Origin: Gliomastix tumulicola
Taxonomy: Eukaryota; Ascomycota; Sordariomycetes; Hypocreales; Bionectriaceae
NCBI GenBank assembly: GCA_001599755.1
Contig: BCHX01000001.1
Span: 5,952,001-6,016,000, forward strand
Length of the DNA: 64,000 nt
Direction: 5' to 3'
Made by a program: the position numbers and the translations under genes
The notes under the pieces: model-generated
What the model was told of the DNA's origin: nothing
Seen by the model: the letters and a program-made list of their open reading frames with translations, nothing else
Database searches by the model: none
Shown here: positions 10,270 to 20,000 of the stretch, piece after piece
Layout of the letters: each line of letters starts with the position of its first letter
Numbering within the stretch: position 1 is the stretch's first letter

Positions 10270-10959
10270 TTATTTCTCTTCTCTCGCTGCCACTGTCTGG
10301 GCTAATAGAGCCTCAGCCCTCCCCTGCATGCGTACAAACTCCTTGTCAAAGGATGTCCAGAGGAAGTTCTTGCTGTTGGCGTGGTCCTCCGCAAAGCGCA
10401 CCTCTGCTCCCTTCCCCAGCACGCGTTCTGCCACGGCAACCGCCTGCGCCAGCATATCCGAACCCAACCCCTTGCCTCGATACTTGCGCTTGACGGTCCA
10501 GCCCCGGATGACGGCGCAGCTAAGCTTGGAATCGAGTCGCAAGACGGTGGCGCCGATAATCTCCTCGCCGTACCGCACACCGAGGATCACGTCCTCCCCG
10601 CCGGTCTTCTCGTCGCGCAGCCAGCGCCGCCAGTCCGTCCCCTCAGCCAGCTGCACATACCCGCCCGTCGCGTACCGGACCGCGGCGAGATACGTCAGGA
10701 CAACGCCGGAGCAGGCAATCACCGCGGCGCCGTAGTCCTCGATGAGGGCCACGGCGGCGGAGAGCGCGAGGACGAGGCCGGACAGGCAGAGAGGATGCCA
10801 TGTGAGTGCTGTGGCGGCGACGGTGCCCTGCTGTGCGACGCTGTCGGCGATGAGCTTCAGCGCGTCGATTCTCTCCTTGGAGTCTGTGAGAGACTCGATG
10901 CGGAGGGGTGGTGGTGGTGTGTCTTGTTGCATGGTGGTGCTGAGAGTCGAGGTGCTCAT
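10270..10959 (-). CDS. membrane-associated GNAT-family N-acetyltransferase
   Basis: Single exon, 229 residues. Two hydrophobic segments near residues 55-75 and 79-97 suggest membrane insertion, followed by a GNAT domain. Motif A for acetyl-CoA binding is visible as RKYRGKGLGSDML (R-x-x-G-x-G/A type), preceded by the strand CAVIRGWTV. The next helix and strand end in NSKNFLWTSFDKEF. The layout, two N-terminal hydrophobic helices then GNAT, resembles NAT8-like acetyltransferases, but overall similarity cannot be measured here. The substrate is unknown. The ATG at 10959 starts a Ser/Thr/Pro-rich tail of about 20 residues. A second Met at residue 10 is possible. Confidence 0.78.
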   Translation of the reverse strand: MSTSTLSTTMQQDTPPPPLRIESLTDSKERIDALKLIADSVAQQGTVAATALTWHPLCLSGLVLALSAAVALIEDYGAAVIACSGVVLTYLAAVRYATGGYVQLAEGTDWRRWLRDEKTGGEDVILGVRYGEEIIGATVLRLDSKLSCAVIRGWTVKRKYRGKGLGSDMLAQAVAVAERVLGKGAEVRFAEDHANSKNFLWTSFDKEFVRMQGRAEALLAQTVAAREEK

Positions 10960-12226
10960 GGTGACAGTGTGGATGAGCGGAACGGAAGGAGGAATCCCAG
11001 ACAGCTAGAATGAACTGCTGATTGATCGCTTAGCCCGTTGAGTGATGAGACGTGAAAGAACAGAACCACCGTGACGGAAATATAAAAGGCGACGGGGCTG
11101 AGGAAGGTGGTCGCTCGAAGGTTAGGTTAGCAACAGACCGGCCTCGACCTGACTGGCTGACTCGCAAAGCGCGGGAAAAAAAAACCAGGAACCAACGGCG
11201 GGAAGAGTTTTTTTTTCGTTCTTCTTTTTCTGTTTAATTTTCTCTTACCTCAGGAAAACATTACGGCCCGATTTATCAGTCTAATAGACCAGAAAAATGG
11301 TATCCGCGAAATAGAGTAATAGGTATAGTAGTAGGTAGGCGAGGTGCAGAGAGCGAGAGGCGGGACCTCGTATTATTACGACGGGAAATAGCCGTCTAAG
11401 TCGACGGTCATCGGAACGGCACAGCCAAAGAGGCCACACGCGTTGCCCGATATCAAAGAGCCTCTCACATGCTCATATACCATCTCGTGCATGCTTCAAG
11501 CCTCCTTCTTCCAGCAGGAAAGCCGGCATTCCCGACCGCCCGAGACCCGTTACCGTCGGCCTGGTATTATAGATATATATATCTAATGTAATGATGGAGG
11601 AGGAAGCAGACGTTGCCCGGCTGGCGGGTCCCCCTCCACCCGGAACACGGCAGCGAGACACACCTGTTAGTCCTAGACGCAGCTGAATCTGGATGGGGTC
11701 CCAGGTGCCGCGATGCCGAGAGCTTTAGTGTCGATTCTCCCGCGCAGCCAAGCAGAGCTCTGACAGCGAGCACGTGGGCGAGCTGGTCGCGTCGAGCCCC
11801 GGTGTCGTGTGCCACACTTCCGCGCGCGGCTCACCAATGGGCCTGCGTCTTCAACGTCAGCCCATAGGCACTAATGGTATGACTTGGGATAGTTAGGCAT
11901 AGCGACCGAGGGCGCGAGGCGAACTCCGGGCGTCGAGCAGCTGTGTTGGACAGAGTAACGTGAGAGAAAAAGAAGAGGAAGAGGAAGAGAAGAGGTGGAA
12001 CTCGGGCAAAGAAACACTGAGGCAGAGGACCGGCTGCCTCTAGGAACGTGGACAGCGGTAGCCGTATTAGCCGTTGGGCGACTTGATATAAGAAGCAATA
12101 TCGTTCCCTCCCCGTGAAGCACCCAGGCCTGTGAGGCATCGAATCAGATCGCTCCCCAAAAGTCCCGTCTTTCGAGGCCACCTTAAGCTTGCCCCTTGTC
12201 TGCTCGCTTCTTCCCATCCGTTTAAG
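10960..12226. promoter_or_regulatory. divergent promoter region GNAT gene / phosphate transporter
   Basis: 1.27 kb between divergent starts. It contains a polypurine/poly-T patch near 11176-11240, a small AT palindrome (TAGATATATATATCTA, around 11572-11587) and the E-box at 11771. Long pyrimidine tracts precede the transporter start. No gene seen. Confidence 0.5.
11771..11778 (+). promoter_or_regulatory. candidate NUC-1/Pho4 (PHO regulon) binding site
   Basis: CACGTGGG, 456 bp upstream of the phosphate transporter ATG. NUC-1 of Neurospora binds CACGTGNG and yeast Pho4 prefers CACGTGGG/T, so both core and flank fit. It is the only CACGTG in this intergenic region. Function is inferred from position and family knowledge. 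Confidence 0.6.
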
Positions 12227-14131
12227 ATGTCTGCGTCTCAAGCACCGGAGGCTGTTGCCAGCCCTCCCGTCCAGAAGACGTCCGGCGGCAACAACGCCTT
12301 CCACAACTTCCACAATGACTTCACCCACATCACGGACCTCAACGAGCGCCGTCGTCTCGCCCTCGCCGAGGTCGACGCCGCTCCCTTCGGCTGGTACCAC
12401 GTCCGTGCCTGCGTCGTGGCTGGTGTCGGCTTCTTCACGGACTCGTACGACATCTTCGTCGTCTCCATGCTGACCATCATGCTCGGCATCGTCTACTACC
12501 CCGGCACCGGCAAGATGCCCACCTCCTCCGACAACGCCATCAAGCTGTCCACCTCCGCCGGCACCGTCGTCGGTCAGCTGGGCTTCGGTATGCTGGCTGA
12601 TATCGTCGGCCGTAAGCGCATGTACGGTCTGGAGCTGATTATCATCATCTTCGCCACGCTCGCCCAGGCCCTGACCAGCAGCTCGCCGTCCTGCAGCATC
12701 ATCGGCCTCATCATCTTCTGGCGTGTGCTGATGGGCGTGGGTATCGGTGGTGACTATCCGCTGTCTTCGATCATTACCTCTGAGTATGTAGTATCCTTCC
12801 CCGAAAGACGGCGCTCGAGACTTCTGTTTGCTAACGCTCCTTGATCTCCAGGTTCGCGACCACCAAGTGGCGTGGTGCAATGATGGCCGCCGTCTTTGCC
12901 ATGCAGGGTATTGGCCAGCTCGTCGGTGCCCTCATCATGCTGTTCATCACTCTCGGCTTCAAGAACAAGCTCAAGCTGGCTGCCTCCGTCGATGTCTGCG
13001 ACGGCGAATGCCGCATCGCTGTCGACAAGATGTGGCGAACCCTCGTCGGCTGCGGTGCCATCCCTGCCTGCATCGCCCTGTATTGTAAGCTGCCCCGTCT
13101 GACCCTTCCCGCTGGGAGAGGGGTCGCCCACTTTGGTCCATGGCTAACCCCTCGGCAGACCGCCTCACCATCCCCGAGACCCCTCGCTACACCTTCGACA
13201 TTGCCCGCGACGTCGAGAAGGCCGACCAGGACGTCAAGGCGTACATCAGCGGCAACCGCGAGGGCCCGACCGAGGCCGTGACCCGTGCCGCTACTCAGAA
13301 GGCCGCCGAGGAGGGCCTGAACGTCCAGAAGGCCAGCTGGGGTGACTTCGGCCGCCACTACCGCAAGCCCAAGAACTTCCTCCTTCTCCTCGGTACCGCC
13401 GGCTCATGGTTCTGTCTCGATGTGGCCTTCTATGGTCTCTCTTTGAACAACGGCACCATCCTCGAGGTCATTGGGTACTCAACCAAGAACGCCACCACCG
13501 TGTACGAGTTCCTGTACAACACGGCCGTCGGCAACATCATCATCGTGCTCGCCGGTGCCGTTCCGGGATACTGGGTGTCCGTGGCGACCATCGATACCCT
13601 GGGCAGGAAGACGATCCAGCTTGGTGGTTTCGCCATTCTGACCATCCTCTTCATTGTCATGGGCTTTGCGTACTGGCACATCTCGTCCAGCGGCCTGCTC
13701 GCCATCTATGTCCTGGCCCAGTTCTTCTTCAACTTCGGTAAGCCACTCACCTAACTGCTTTAGAAGCGTCAAGCTGACACAGAAAAGGCCCCAACACCAC
13801 CACGTTCATCGTGCCCGGTGAGGTGTTCCCTACCCGCTACCGATCGACCTCGCACGGTATCTCTGCCGCCTCTGGCAAGATCGGCTCCATCATCGGCCAG
13901 GGCGCCATCTCCGTGCTCCGCACCCGCGGCGCGACCAAGGCGAACCCTGCTCCCTGGATGGACCACGTCCTGGAGATCTATGCCCTCTTCATGCTCCTCG
14001 GCTGCCTGACCACCCTCCTCATCCCCGAGACGAAGCGCAAGACGCTCGAGGAGCTCTCGGGCGAGACTCCTGGCACTCCTTACAGCGAGGAGACCAAGAC
14101 CTCCAGGGATGACGACAAGCAGGTCGTGTAG
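12227..14131 (+). CDS. pho84: high-affinity inorganic phosphate transporter, Pho84/PHO-5 type
   Basis: MFS proton-phosphate symporter of the plasma membrane. Four exons (12227-12783, 12852-13084, 13159-13737, 13788-14131) give 570 residues. Features are the cytosolic N-terminus, FFTDSYDIF in the first membrane helix, the MFS motif ADIVGRKRMYG, and the phosphate-symporter signature GGDYPLSSIITSE (residues about 174-186). PETPRY lies before the central loop, and VPGEVFPTRYRST is in the second half. PETKRKTLEE follows the last helix. The ATG at 12227 was chosen over an in-frame ATG 96 nt upstream because homologues start near MSAS and the upstream residues look like 5' UTR. A CACGTGGG site upstream suggests phosphate-starvation control. 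Confidence 0.95.
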
Positions 14132-14852
14132 AATGGGGACTGCTTGCTCAATGGAAAAAAAACCGGTGTATTGTTCGTGTAATACCTTATTAGTAGTGGC
14201 CGTGGTGTTGCCCGTCTTCGAATGGAAGCTCCATCAAAATGATGGCTTCAGGTTCAGGGTACCCTACAGTTGATAGCCCTTCCTAATGCATACTAGTGCC
14301 AATATGACTAATCAACTACCTTGCCCCACACTCACGAACCCCATATCAATGCTTCCACAGCACCAAAATCTTTTTCCTCTTTTTCTTTTCCTTTTCTCTT
14401 CTTCATCAAAAAGCCACTGAGCTGCCACGACCTTCACCTAACCAAAAATTGTCCCACGGTGTCGCGTTGCCTTTCCTACTATAGGAAGCGCTCAGAAGAG
14501 TAAAACCCTTGGATATAGGAAATCTGCCGTCAGGTCCGCTGCTTTCGGGCAGAGTTGGAACTCGTAGGCGGTAGATGCCAAGAAGGGGGGATATTCCTTG
14601 ATGATTTGAAGACTTGTTTTGGCTGTCGTAGACCTGGCCTCGCTGTTCCAATTGAGTACAGAGAAGGCTACTCGCAAGCGCTGCATTGCATGTGTGTGTT
14701 GGCGTCGAGCTGTATGTCACGTCACGTCATGTCAGAACACTGAGCTCGAGCTGGCTCTTGGACGGGCGGGCGAGGGTTAAAAACAAAAAAACTCAGTTGA
14801 ACAGCCGTGTCTCATTACAGTACAGGCGACAATGCCTCGATGACTTCCCCAA
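14132..14852. other. convergent 3' region after phosphate transporter
   Basis: 721 bp between facing stop codons. It starts with an A-rich 3' UTR and includes a T/C-rich stretch near 14370-14405. The run of 5-nt GTCAY units is at 14716-14734. No gene seen. Confidence 0.45.
14716..14734. repeat. short tandem GTCAC/GTCAT units
   Basis: Four consecutive 5-nt units GTCAC, GTCAC, GTCAT, GTCA about 120 bp beyond the stop codon of the small gene at 14853. The unit resembles a CRE half-site (TGACG on the other strand), but the location is a convergent 3' region, so regulatory meaning is uncertain. Confidence 0.5.
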
Positions 14853-15236
14853 TTAATCACCACTTTTGCCAGTGTTCAGGGCACCATCCTCGGTCAAGCT
14901 GCGATGCTGATCCCTCACAAAGTCCTCGATCTTGTGGTCGTGGTCGGGCCTGTCCGGCGGTCCTGGAACATCTTTTTGTGCGGTGCTTGGTTCCTGCTCT
15001 TGCTTCGACCCACCAAGCACCTTGGCCGCGGCTGGGATGTATTCGGTGACTGACGATGGTCAGGTAAACAAACGGTCGAGAGGTGCTGCAGAGCTAGCTC
15101 ACTTACTCTTCTCGACAATGGGATTGGTGCTCTGGTTATCCTGGGGCGTGTTTCGCCTGTCAATGGCAACGCGGTCAAGCTGTGCCTTGAATGAGTCGCT
15201 CTGGGACTGCTCGGTCTGGTTCTCGTTGGACGACAT
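14853..15236 (-). CDS. small acidic hydrophilic protein of unknown function
   Basis: Two exons, 15236-15107 and 15049-14853, joined by a 57-nt intron with a strong GTAAGT donor and CAG acceptor, give 108 residues. Neither exon alone is long enough to stand out, but the splice keeps frame and yields a consistently polar protein. There is a Gln/Ser/Asn-rich start and a central hydrophobic patch (EKITEYIPAAAKVLGG). A Pro/Asp segment (PGPPDRPDHD) leads into KIEDFVRDQHRS. There is no membrane helix and no signal peptide. I faintly recall small ascomycete proteins with a similar VRDQHRS end but cannot confirm this. The gene is divergent with the CobW-like gene, and a perfect CRE site lies between them. 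No function is proposed. Confidence 0.7.
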
Positions 15237-15712
15237 GGTGGTTCAATTGAGGGACAGTAGTGAGATATTGAGAAGACAAGAAAGGGCACGAGGCCAAATT
15301 TAAGGGACACTGAGCCTCGTCATTCCTTTATATCATCAGTGTTATCAGCCGCAGGCCAAGCAAGATCACTGACGCGTTCAGGGTTACCCACATGACGTCA
15401 AAAGAGTCAACTCAGGCCTCCATCTCTGATCGCGGGGCAATTTTTTGGCTGGATGCTGGTTTTCTGGCGGTTACACAGTCCAGCGCATTCCAGGCATGTG
15501 ATGCAGCGCCAACTTAACCTTAACAAACGCTCCCGATCGATCTGGCCTTCCTTGCCCTGGCATCGATCCTCCAGCCAATAGATTCCATTCCCTTCTTTTT
15601 ATTCTCGCTAGAGTTGATTCACGCATCTTGAACGCCTCGTCCAGCCCCTCCCTCCCTCACCTCCAGTCGCTTCCCTGAGGGAGGCATTTCCCCCCCCCCA
15701 CGACCCTCCACC
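15237..15712. promoter_or_regulatory. divergent promoter region small protein / CobW-like GTPase
   Basis: 476 bp between divergent starts. It contains TGACGTCA at 15393-15400, an ACGCGT hexamer at 15372-15377 and a TGACTC (minus strand) core just beyond the CRE. A TATA-like TTTATATC near 15327-15334 faces the small gene. No coding content. Confidence 0.5.
15393..15400 (+). promoter_or_regulatory. perfect CRE/ATF palindrome TGACGTCA
   Basis: Eight-base palindromic site for CREB/ATF-type bZIP factors (Atf1, AtfA in fungi), 157 bp upstream of the small gene and 313 bp upstream of the CobW-like gene. Sequence match only. Confidence 0.45.
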
Positions 15713-16828
15713 ATGTCGTCCCCCATCCCCATCACCATCATCACCGGCTTCCTCGGCTCGGGCAAGACGACGCTCATCCTCAACCTCATCCCGCAGCTGC
15801 GCGCCAAGAACCCGTCCTACAAGCTCGCCCTCCTCAAGAACGAGTTCGGCGACCTCGCCGTCGACTCCCAGCTCGCCTCGTCGTCGGCCATCTCGGGCGT
15901 CCAGGAGATGCTCAACGGCTGCATCTGCTGCAACCTCGTCGGGCAGCTGGGCCCCGCGCTGACGGAGCTCGCGGCGCAGGTCCGGCCTGACCGCATCGTC
16001 GTCGAGACGAGCGGGAGCGCCTTCCCCGCGACGCTGGCGCTCGAGATCAACAGGCTGGCGCGGGAGACGGGCGCGTACGTGCTGGACGGGGTGGTGAGCG
16101 TGGTCGACGTCGAGAACTGGAAGGGGTACGAGGACACGAGCTACACGGCCAAGATCCAGGCGCGGTACACGGATCTGATTGTGTTCAATAAGTGGGAGAC
16201 GGCCGGGGAGGACCGGTATGATGAGTGTCTGGACCGGGTGGCGGATCTGGATGTCGACGTGGCCAAGGTGAAGTCGGATAAGGGGTGGCTGTCGATGGAT
16301 GTGGTGTTTGGGGTGGATGGCGGGCTGGCGAGGGAGCTGACCGAGTCGGAGGTCGAGGGGGGGGAGCATCACCACGACCACGACCATGCGGATGGGGAGA
16401 CGCACAGCCATAACCACCAGAGCGAGGTCGAAGTCTTGTCTCTGGAGGTCAAGGGCGATGCCGGTGCCTCTGTGTCGACAGACAAGCTCACCGCCTTCCT
16501 GTCATCCACACCCAAGGACGAGGTCTACCGCATCAAGGCCGTCCTGACCCTTTCATCTATACCGAAGAACTCCGACCCCGACGTCCCGCAGCCGGCCGCC
16601 ACCGACAGCAGACGGTACATCCTCAACTGGGCCTTTGGCCGGTGGACATTCACTCCGATCGCGACCCAGGTGGCGGAGCACGACTCGAGTAACGATCTGA
16701 CGACGCGGATGACGGTGATCACGGGACGCTACGAGAGCAACAAGTGGAAGAAGAAGCTAGAGGCTGGTGGGTTGGTAGAGTTAGACGGTGTCAACAAAGG
16801 CGAGCTGGTCGTCACGAGAATATTATGA
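15713..16828 (+). CDS. CobW/COG0523 (G3E) GTPase, putative zinc metallochaperone
   Basis: Intronless, 371 residues. The P-loop GFLGSGKT is at residues 12-19. The family metal motif CxCC is seen as GCICCNL (Cys70, Cys72, Cys73). The switch region reads VVETSGSAFP. The guanine-specificity motif, normally NKxD, reads NKWE. A His-rich run (HHHDHDH...HSHNH, about residues 219-238) separates the GTPase from the C-terminal CobW_C domain (YILNWAFGRWTF). COG0523 proteins such as ZNG1 deliver zinc or other metals to client enzymes; the metal here cannot be assigned. The gene is convergent with the K-Cl cotransporter gene, 208 bp between stops. Confidence 0.9.
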   Translation: MSSPIPITIITGFLGSGKTTLILNLIPQLRAKNPSYKLALLKNEFGDLAVDSQLASSSAISGVQEMLNGCICCNLVGQLGPALTELAAQVRPDRIVVETSGSAFPATLALEINRLARETGAYVLDGVVSVVDVENWKGYEDTSYTAKIQARYTDLIVFNKWETAGEDRYDECLDRVADLDVDVAKVKSDKGWLSMDVVFGVDGGLARELTESEVEGGEHHHDHDHADGETHSHNHQSEVEVLSLEVKGDAGASVSTDKLTAFLSSTPKDEVYRIKAVLTLSSIPKNSDPDVPQPAATDSRRYILNWAFGRWTFTPIATQVAEHDSSNDLTTRMTVITGRYESNKWKKKLEAGGLVELDGVNKGELVVTRIL

Positions 16829-17036
16829 GTCCGACAAGATGGCACGGGAAACAAGACCTGGAAGAAAAAGATATAGACCGAAGATTGCTTTTCAAAATAC
16901 TATAAAGCAGACAGACGCTCATCGCTAACAAAATTTGGCCGCCCCTCTATGCTCTAACGCAATCTAAGAACATGCTAGATGAAAACAATGTAAATCGCAC
17001 GAAGTCTCGGATCAAGTACGCTCGGTAGCTGGTCCA

Positions 17037-20000
17037 TCACAAGCTAACAGTGACAGTCATATTGTTGCTCAGCACCAACAACGTCGGTGGGAGCTCGTTG
17101 CAGAGAACCTCGATATCGGAGAGGTACTGGATTGTCGCTCCTTCATCGAGACTCGTCCCCTCCGACGGCACGGGCAGCGTGCTCAGCAGCACCGCCGTAT
17201 CCCCCGAGTGCTTCCTCATCAGCTCGTTGAGGATGAGGTGCTGTGCCCGGCTGGGTAGGTCGTTGAACGACAGGGCGATGCTCTGCGTCGAGAACGTTGA
17301 CCCGGCCTCGTCGTCGTCTACCGTAGGAACAGGCTTCAGGTCGGGTAGCTCCTGGCTAATGATGGAGTTCTGCCGCGACTGCTGACGGGAGTGCTGTCGC
17401 GAGTGCTGGCGTGAGTGGATGGGGGAGTGGTGTGAATGGTGTTGCTTGGGCTGGTCGGCGAATGTGATTGTCCGATGACCGTCCCCGGCGTCGGTGAGCC
17501 TGGCCTCTGGCATAGGGCGGGAGGAGAATCTTCCATGGCCGTATGACGACTGCCGGGATGCCATCGGACGCTCTAGTCGGGGAGATGTCGGTCGTGAGAG
17601 GACAGATGCATCGTGAGCAAAGCCGATGGTTGACATGTCTCCTTCTGCTCTAACGGTAGCTTCCGGGACGAGTCGGCTGGTGAAGCGCACCGCGGAAGCT
17701 TGTCGGGACATAGAAGGACGACCGGGAGGAGGCGTCTCAAGGTCGTGGGGTAGAAACCTCTTTGACGGACTCGTAGATCGAGCCCGGCGGACCTGCATCT
17801 CGGGGTATTCTTCGCCTGCCGGTGTGAGATCTGGGAATGGGGTGCGATCTTCATCTTCTCTTCGAGGCTCCAGCTTCGTATCAAGCCGCAAGCTTGATCC
17901 AGACTCGGGCAGTTTTGGTACACTATGGCCCCTCGCTTCAAGCCCCAGAACTGCCCGCTGCCTCTGCTCTAGATCAAACGATGTCTGCGAAGTAGACATG
18001 GTGCCGTATGTGGGTGCGGGGCTTTCAGTTGCGAATCGTGCTCTTTGTCCTCGCGGAGGCTTTGGAGTAGATTCCTCCGAAGGCCCATCCATCTGGGAGG
18101 CTGTCCGTCGTGGGGTTAGTAGAGGACGGCTGACCGCATCCATAAACTCCTGCCGTGCCTCCTCGTCCGGATCCTCTTCTATCAGCGACCCGGGTCCTTC
18201 GAGGACAGACTCCTGTCCGAGCTCGGATGCATCATCGTCGGAGCTAGACTCGTTGAGGATATCCTCGTTAAGATGATGAGTATGCATCCCGACATTGACA
18301 CCAAGCCTAGAAAGGCTCGCCTTCGTCGATCGGTGAAGCTCGGCGAGCTCGCTCATCTCTGATAGCCTACGATCCATGGGACTCTCGTCATGAGGATTAT
18401 AGACCCCCGGCCGTCCCGATGTCGAGTCGAGGATATGTGCGAGGTGATTCCTCTCCTGACTGGCAGACATGTGATCGTATCTCCCACGGAACATTTGCAG
18501 GTCGTCCCACCACTCCTCATCGCGAAGCGCCTCGTTGACGACAATCTCCCAGTCGATGTCGCTGCACTGGCCGTTGATGATGAGCTCGTACGTGTTCAGC
18601 TGGCCGGACGCGAGCCAGAAGACAACAATGGTGGCCTCGATCCTGAGCTTCTCGAGGAGGACTTTGACGCGGGCAGTCTCTTCGGCGACTTCGTTCTCGA
18701 ATTCGACAAAGACCATGACGCGGAGCTTGTAGGCCTGTCTCCAGGTATGGACACTGCGCAGGATGTGGCCGAGCTGTAGGATGAGAGTGTCTAATGGTAT
18801 GTTAGTTTCAGTCCATGCCATTAAGAGGTCATCAATACGTGACTTACAGGTATCAAAGTTGGTCGTCAAGACATTTTTTCCATCTGACGTGATCTCGGCG
18901 GACATCTGGATAGGCCACAGGTCGACATACTTCTTAGTATTCGTGCCATCCTTCCTAGGCGTCTCCAATGCCTCGAAGCCGTGGCCCACAGCCACATTAA
19001 GCTTGTATCTTAATGCGAGATCCTCCAGGATTGTCATGTATTCAGTAGGCATCATCATGCCCTCCGTTCGGATAATGTCGGTGGGCAGCGTTCCCTCGAG
19101 CAGCCGAGCCGACGTGTCTCCCCGCCGTCTGTACCGTACGCGCTTCCCTTCCGACTTGGCCGGCCGCTTCATCTTCGCCGTGATGGACGTCGGGATCTCG
19201 GGGACGGGGTATGAATGGTTCGAGCTGCGTAATTCGTTCATATTGTAGAAGCCAATGACGGCGATGTTAGGCCGCATGCCGCCCAATCCAGCAGCCAGGA
19301 TCAGGTTCCTAACTCCCCATGTGAGTGACGGGGACATGGTCAGCTGCACAAAGGCCTTGATCCTCGAGAACTCGGAGATATAGTTTGTCCACGCCTGCTG
19401 CTGCAGCTTCGCCTCGTCGACGCCCGTGCTAAAATCGTCAGTGACGATGACATGGCCGAGGATGTAGAGAGACCCCTTCTTGAGGGAGTTGCAGAACTGG
19501 ATCAGCCGCGTCTGGTTGCGCGGGTTGTTGATCAGGAGGATGATGTGCGGTCTCCAGAACTTGATGTGCTCCGGTTTCAAGCGCAGCAGGTATTTCCTGA
19601 CTTGGTGGTAGATGAGGTTTTGAGAGACGTCGCCCCATCGCTTGGGCGGGCAGAGGTAGTGGATGAGGAGAAAGAGGGCAATGAGGATGCAGATGGCCAG
19701 GGACGCGTACGTCTCATCAATGAAGAACATGGCTCCCGCGGAAGAGACGCTCCCAAGGAAAGCAGTCTGCCAGCTGAAGAACTTGAAACCCGGCCTGAAG
19801 TTTGGCGCCGACCCAACCTTGAGGAAAAAGCAGGCAAGATTCATCACGAAGAAGGTCATCTGGAAGCCCATCGAGATGAGCGTGGCGATCCCATCCAGCT
19901 CTACAAAAAGTGCCACCTGGGAGATGGCGTAGGTCAGAAGAAGTGAGAAGAGCGGGATGTCGCGTCTGCCGATGCCCTTCTCGAAGACGGACAATCCCGG

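Noticed and set aside
12131..12226. Upstream in-frame ATG extending the phosphate transporter by 32 residues
   Set aside because: The family starts near MSAS; the extension is basic leader-like sequence.
11831..12880. 349-codon minus-strand frame over the phosphate transporter start
   Set aside because: Crosses a promoter, exon 1 and intron 1 of the transporter on the opposite strand and has low-complexity composition; not a gene.
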